In this document: in pieces, positions 36,901 to 39,974 of the stretch
Layout: every line of letters starts with the position of its first letter
How positions within the stretch are numbered: position 1 is the stretch's first letter
Assembly (NCBI GenBank): GCA_009602725.1
Contig: WELB01000372.1
Coordinates: 1-39,974 of the forward strand
Reading direction: 5' to 3'
Length of the DNA stretch: 39,974 nucleotides
From: Spirogloea muscicola
Taxonomy: Eukaryota > Streptophyta > Zygnematophyceae > Spirogloeales > Spirogloeaceae
The notes under the pieces: generated by a model
Told to the model about the DNA's origin: nothing
The model's database searches: none
Seen by the model: the letters and a program-made list of their open reading frames with translations, nothing else
Made by a program: the position numbers and the translations under genes

Positions 36901-37782
36901 CTAAATCCCAAACCCTAAGTCCCAAATCCTAAAGTCCTGTGACAGCATACCATGTGGTCATTGTCCTCCGCAGGGGCTTCGTCAGGTCGACCTTCGCTCA
37001 GCAGCGGCAAGGCCTTCTTCTGCAGGCCCTCGACAGCGGGGGCGGCCTTTGCGGCTACAGCATCCTGCAGCTCTCTGTCCAGCTCGCGGATGCTCGCCTG
37101 CAGCCGCTCCGCCTCGACACGGAGCTCCTCGGCACGCCGCTCCTCGGCGCGCCGCGCCTCTGCCGCGCGTCGCAGCTCCTCGCTGCACCGCAGCTCCTCC
37201 GCCTGGCGCAGCCTCGCCAGCTTGGTCAGCTTCGCCGTCTCCAGCCGCGATTCCTGGATCCTGCAACCAACGCCTCCAGCGACCAACTCAGAAATGAAGC
37301 CGCGATGCTCGCAGAGAGCGTCGCAGGCCGCCATGGACGCCTCAGCAAGTAGCTGCCTCATCACACATCATCTCTTCCCACCTAACCCTTAAACCCTTAA
37401 ACCCTCAACCCCCTAGACCCTAGATCCCCTAAAACCCTAACCCTAAAAGCCTAAACCCTACACCTTAATTTAACTCCAGAACCTAAACCCGCGGCAAGCA
37501 ACACAGAGCTCTTGCTGCGCGCACTGCACGGCCACCGTTGCCGTCGCGCCAACGACGGTCGGCGGAGCTCACGCGGCGGCTCGGAGCGTACCGGTGCCCG
37601 AGCGCAGAGACGGTCTCGCGCAGCGTCTGCAGCATGGCGCTGTTCTGCCGCTCCACCACCGCCAGGCCCTCGGCGATGCGCTCCATGTAGGCGTCGCCCA
37701 GGAAGTCCCGCGCCGGCGCCTGCGGCGGCGGCGACGCCGGGACCGCGCCGCCGTCGCCGTCTGGCACGGTGGACGCGGGCAT
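33945..37782 (-). CDS. FAM20-like atypical kinase with coiled-coil N-terminal half
   Basis: Exon model on the reverse strand: 37782-37573, 37352-36951, 36617-36378 (or to 36360), an unresolved exon ending at 35966, 35767-35618, 35377-35261, 34926-34657, 34420-34247, 34007-33945. The kinase-like half reads GAVFKPKVDGDAEGW (candidate nucleotide-binding Lys), MEWVAYELNLLLGMDYIPPV (conserved Glu helix), TRILDVLLNNSDRHHGHF (catalytic-loop-like DRHH), LLIDHAAGFRK (metal-binding Asp) and CVSAKTYLRLRFLD, an order like FAM20/four-jointed kinases. The N-terminal part begins MPASTVPDGDGG, then a long Ala/Glu/Arg heptad-rich stretch (LRQAEELR...ARRAEERRAEELRVEAERLQ) that should form a coiled coil. No signal peptide is visible, unlike secreted FAM20 kinases. 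The frame stays open upstream of 37782 through a Pro/Arg-rich GC-rich segment without another ATG. These could be two genes split near 36000-36600; phase 0 at each resolved junction favours one. Confidence 0.65.
36891..36936. repeat. Degenerate CCCTAAA telomere-like repeats in an intron
   Basis: About six imperfect units such as ccctaaatcccaaaccctaa lie in intron 2 (36618-36950) of the FAM20-like gene, close to its donor. The motif resembles the plant/Chlorella-type telomere unit TTTAGGG on the opposite strand. Confidence 0.75.
37381..37466. repeat. Degenerate CCCTAAA telomere-like array in an intron
   Basis: About eleven units, cctaacccttaaacccttaa onwards, including exact ccctaaa and ccctaa units mixed with variants (ccctcaa, ccctaga). 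It occupies much of intron 1 (37353-37572) of the FAM20-like gene, so interstitial telomere-like sequence sits in two consecutive introns. On the coding strand it is T/G-rich (TTTAGGG) just upstream of the acceptor. Confidence 0.85.
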
Positions 37783-39360
37783 GTCCAGGGTGCCGCCGAC
37801 CCCGGCAGCTGGCCGGCGAGGCTGCCGAGCTTCCGGCGGATTGAGCCATTGGCCCGCTGCTGCTGCGGCGGCGGCGACGGTGGCGGCGGCGGCGTCGGCG
37901 GCTCCTTCCGAATGCGAGGTCCGGGCGCTGCACCACAGGGAGCTCGGGCCGCCTGCGCCGAGCTCGTCTTCAGCTCCCCGTCTGCGCAGCGACCGGCGGC
38001 TGAGGCCGCGGCGTCGGCGCCGCGACGGCGGCGGCGGCGGCGACGACGAGGGCGGCGGCGGCGGCGGTTGCGGCGGCTGGGCTGGCAGAGGGAGATGGGA
38101 ATGGAGACCCAGCCTAGGCTCACGCACACGGCTCGAAGCCGAGACCTCCAAGGCACGATTCCCCGGTTCAAGCCTTTCCCCCTTAGTAGCTGCTTAGCGC
38201 CTTTTAGGCCCCTCCCATCATATATATGGCCCCTTCGAACCTTTGTCAAAAGTCTTTTTCGGCTGGCTTTTCACAACCCTCGCCCCCATTGGGAGTGCCA
38301 CTTCTTCTTTCCCCTGTGAGAGTGGTGAAGCAGCTCGTCTGCCATGCTTGGTCTGTCCGCTGTAGCTTTCCAGTTGGCCGCAGTCCTGCGGAGGAGCAGA
38401 CGAGTGAGCTTGGGGATGATGGCTGCCCTCGTGCAGCGATGTTGACAAAGTCCCTCCAGCCATTTGAGTCTTGGAGCACAGCTCAGTATTGGCAAGCGTG
38501 ACGTTGCCTTACTGGGCATACCAAGTGACAATGGGTTGTTTGTCCGTGAGGATGATAAACTTGCACACCACTGAGATACCATTACCCTTTCCCCTAAGAA
38601 GCTTTCAGTCGTGTTTTCCGTCGCTGCCAAGCGCCATCAGGTTGAAGGGACTTGGCTGGAACATGGCTGGAACACGGATGGAACATGTCATGGCCTAGTG
38701 CGAGATGTCAAGAACTTGGGCAACACCAGCCCCGCTACTCGTATCACAAGCCCTGTCTACAAGTAGTCATGGGGCGCAATGCCAGTACTATACACTAAAT
38801 AACCAGCTTAATGTTCCAAAATCTAAGTACATAAGGTCATGCCCATAGACCTGGGTCGCATTACAGCAATTATAGTCACTAAATTGCAGAACACAGGATC
38901 CACGGCCTTGACAACATCTCGCACCTGGAGAAGAACAAACTACTGAGGTGGAGTCCATGTGCAGCAAAACATGGGCTGCATTGCAATGCTGGTTGCAAAC
39001 AAGATGCAAGCACAGCGCAGGCTCCTTCCAGCAACCGTGACTCTTACAATATAGAGTCTAGGTATCTACGTGCATGGGTTGCAGTAGCTTTACGATCCTA
39101 CACTTTGAGCTAATATATCAGTGCTTACAATCTAGAACCTGGGGCGCAGTTGGGGTTCGATATTGGAAAGAGCTGTTGAGAAACTTCGCTTCTCAAATTA
39201 TGAGAATGAATAGCTGATTCAAGGCCAAGCTTTTCCGCTGAATGCAGAGGCTGATGACTGGATCTAATGATGGACGCTGAGGCTTTACTGAAAGCTTGTG
39301 TCCAGTGTCTAAGGACCAGCTAGTGAGGCCTAGATAACCGGCAGCAGATTATCAGGCAGA
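37783..39360. other. 5' flank of the FAM20-like gene and spacer to the SUN gene
   Basis: 37783-38100 is extremely GC-rich with CGG/CGA triplet runs (38020-38080) that leave several frames open on both strands; these look like composition artefacts or 5' UTR. 38255-38305 carries a diverged copy of the dispersed GGCTGGC repeat. 38500-39360 is ordinary AT-balanced sequence, presumably the 3' UTR of the SUN gene and intergenic DNA, with no gene I can support. Confidence 0.5.
38020..38080. repeat. CGG/CGA trinucleotide-rich stretch
   Basis: Runs of cggcggcggcggcgacgacg and ggcggcggcggcggttgcgg lie in the GC-rich 5' region of the FAM20-like gene. They would read as Pro/Arg/Ser-rich on the - strand if translated. 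Confidence 0.85.
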
Positions 39361-39974
39361 TCATATTTCAGATGGAACAGGAGGCGGCGGCTTCGTCGGC
39401 GGCTGCGGCAGCGACGGGGAGCCATGGACCCGCAGGCGGTACACACACGTGTGCGTCATGCTGCCATGGTTAGATAGCACGGCGAGGCGAACCATGTTGA
39501 CAGGCCCAGTTGCTTCTTGTGTGGTCGCAGGCAGCAGAAAAATCTGCACAGCGGGCCCGGCGTCGGCATCGTAGTAAAAGGCACCGAGCAGCACCGGCGG
39601 CGGCGCACCGGACCCGGGCACGGGGAATGCGCCGGTCGCAGACTGCCAGCCCCAAACCTTGAACTCCCGAGGTGCGGTCTCGATCTCATATGCCGCTTGC
39701 TGCACCAGAGACGCGGGCACCGCGTGTAGCGGGCAGGACAGACTTAGCACGGCAGTAAAATCTTCAATTATGGTGCAGAAAGCATTGGCAGCAGCAGGTG
39801 AAGCTGCGCAGATGGCATCTCCGCTTTTGGGCTCAACAGGCAGACTCAATTGACATAACAGGCAGACTTGGTGATAAATAGACGGACTTGATAAACACAG
39901 AAGCAGGAAGGAGCGCGGGTGTGGATCGGGGACCTTGGCGACGTGCTCGAGGGTGATGGCGTTGGGGAGGATGG
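39361..39974 (-). CDS. SUN-domain protein, C-terminal exons (partial)
   Basis: SUN-domain proteins sit in the inner nuclear membrane and bind KASH partners in the perinuclear space, linking chromosomes or nuclei to the cytoskeleton; in meiosis they tether telomeres. Exon 39974-39934 encodes ILPNAITLEHVAK (family TLEHV.K) and exon 39699-39361 the rest: APREFKVWGWQ, LLGAFYYDADAGPAVQIF, VNMVRLAVLSNHGSMTHTCV and YRLRVHG, followed by a Pro-rich tail. The SNHGS..HTC.YR.RVHG form is plant-like. The junction AAG|gtcccc...gtgcag|CAA is chosen because it leaves the same 8-residue spacing as plant SUN proteins. The 234-base intron is open in frame, so an unspliced product would carry 78 extra residues. 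The N-terminus, membrane segment and coiled coil lie beyond the right edge. Confidence 0.85.
   Translation of the reverse strand, partial: ILPNAITLEHVAKVPDPHPRSFLLLCLSSPSIYHQVCLLCQLSLPVEPKSGDAICAASPAAANAFCTIIEDFTAVLSLSCPLHAVPASLVQQAAYEIETAPREFKVWGWQSATGAFPVPGSGAPPPVLLGAFYYDADAGPAVQIFLLPATTQEATGPVNMVRLAVLSNHGSMTHTCVYRLRVHGSPSLPQPPTKPPPPVPSEI

Noticed and set aside
37594-38319. Open frame of 241 codons on the + strand
   Set aside because: It is the antisense shadow of the FAM20-like first exon and its GC-rich 5' flank; composition explains its openness.
1-39974. CRISPR arrays, bacterial operons, prophage or viral genes
   Set aside because: No spaced direct-repeat array, Shine-Dalgarno-led gene string or viral hallmark gene was seen; all recognisable genes are intron-containing eukaryotic genes.

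Overview
The window looks like nuclear DNA of a green-lineage eukaryote, most likely a chlorophyte (possibly trebouxiophyte-like) alga. Four things point there. Genes are broken by many short introns (about 80-500 bases, mostly GT-AG, usually CAG before the donor). The proteins read out are closest to land-plant versions: plant-type DNA polymerase epsilon, SHOC1, a DUF1685 protein and a plant-type SUN domain. GC-rich CGG/CCG trinucleotide runs sit at gene starts. Degenerate CCCTAAA telomere-like repeats occur in introns. The species assignment is inference; the gene identities rest on motifs read by eye after splicing.

Layout. (1) 157-16291, + strand: complete gene for the catalytic subunit of DNA polymerase epsilon (POLE/POL2), 52 exons in my model, about 2273 residues, all exonuclease and polymerase motifs intact. 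(2) 16292-17707: convergent 3' space with a perfect 28-bp palindrome. (3) 17708-20460 (or to 20727), - strand: DUF1685-family protein, 6 exons. (4) 20461-22777: upstream region rich in duplicated and inverted repeats. (5) 22778-26232, - strand: 12-exon fusion of a CinA-C/PncC-like domain with an NMNAT-type nucleotidylyltransferase, 385 residues. (6) 26233-28576: divergent promoter region with copies of the same repeat family. (7) 28577-33432, + strand: SHOC1/ZIP2-like meiotic crossover protein, 6 exons, about 1383 residues. (8) 33433-33944: short convergent 3' space. (9) 33945-about 37782, - strand: FAM20-like atypical kinase with a coiled-coil N-terminal half; one stretch (35966-36377) is unresolved. 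(10) 37783-39360: GC-rich 5' flank and spacer. (11) 39361-39974, - strand: C-terminal exons of a SUN-domain protein that continues past the right edge.

How the genes relate. There is no operon-like logic. Three of the six genes belong to chromosome biology: leading-strand replication (POLE), class I meiotic crossovers (SHOC1) and the nuclear-envelope LINC complex (SUN). SHOC1 matters most biologically because it implies a ZMM crossover pathway, hence meiosis, in an organism that may have no observed sexual cycle. No bacterial, viral or CRISPR-like system is visible. The less ordinary signals are two GC-AG introns (one bounded by an 8-base direct repeat like an introner insertion), a duplicated splice-acceptor region, telomere-like repeats in two adjacent introns, and a dispersed repeat found only in gene-upstream spaces.
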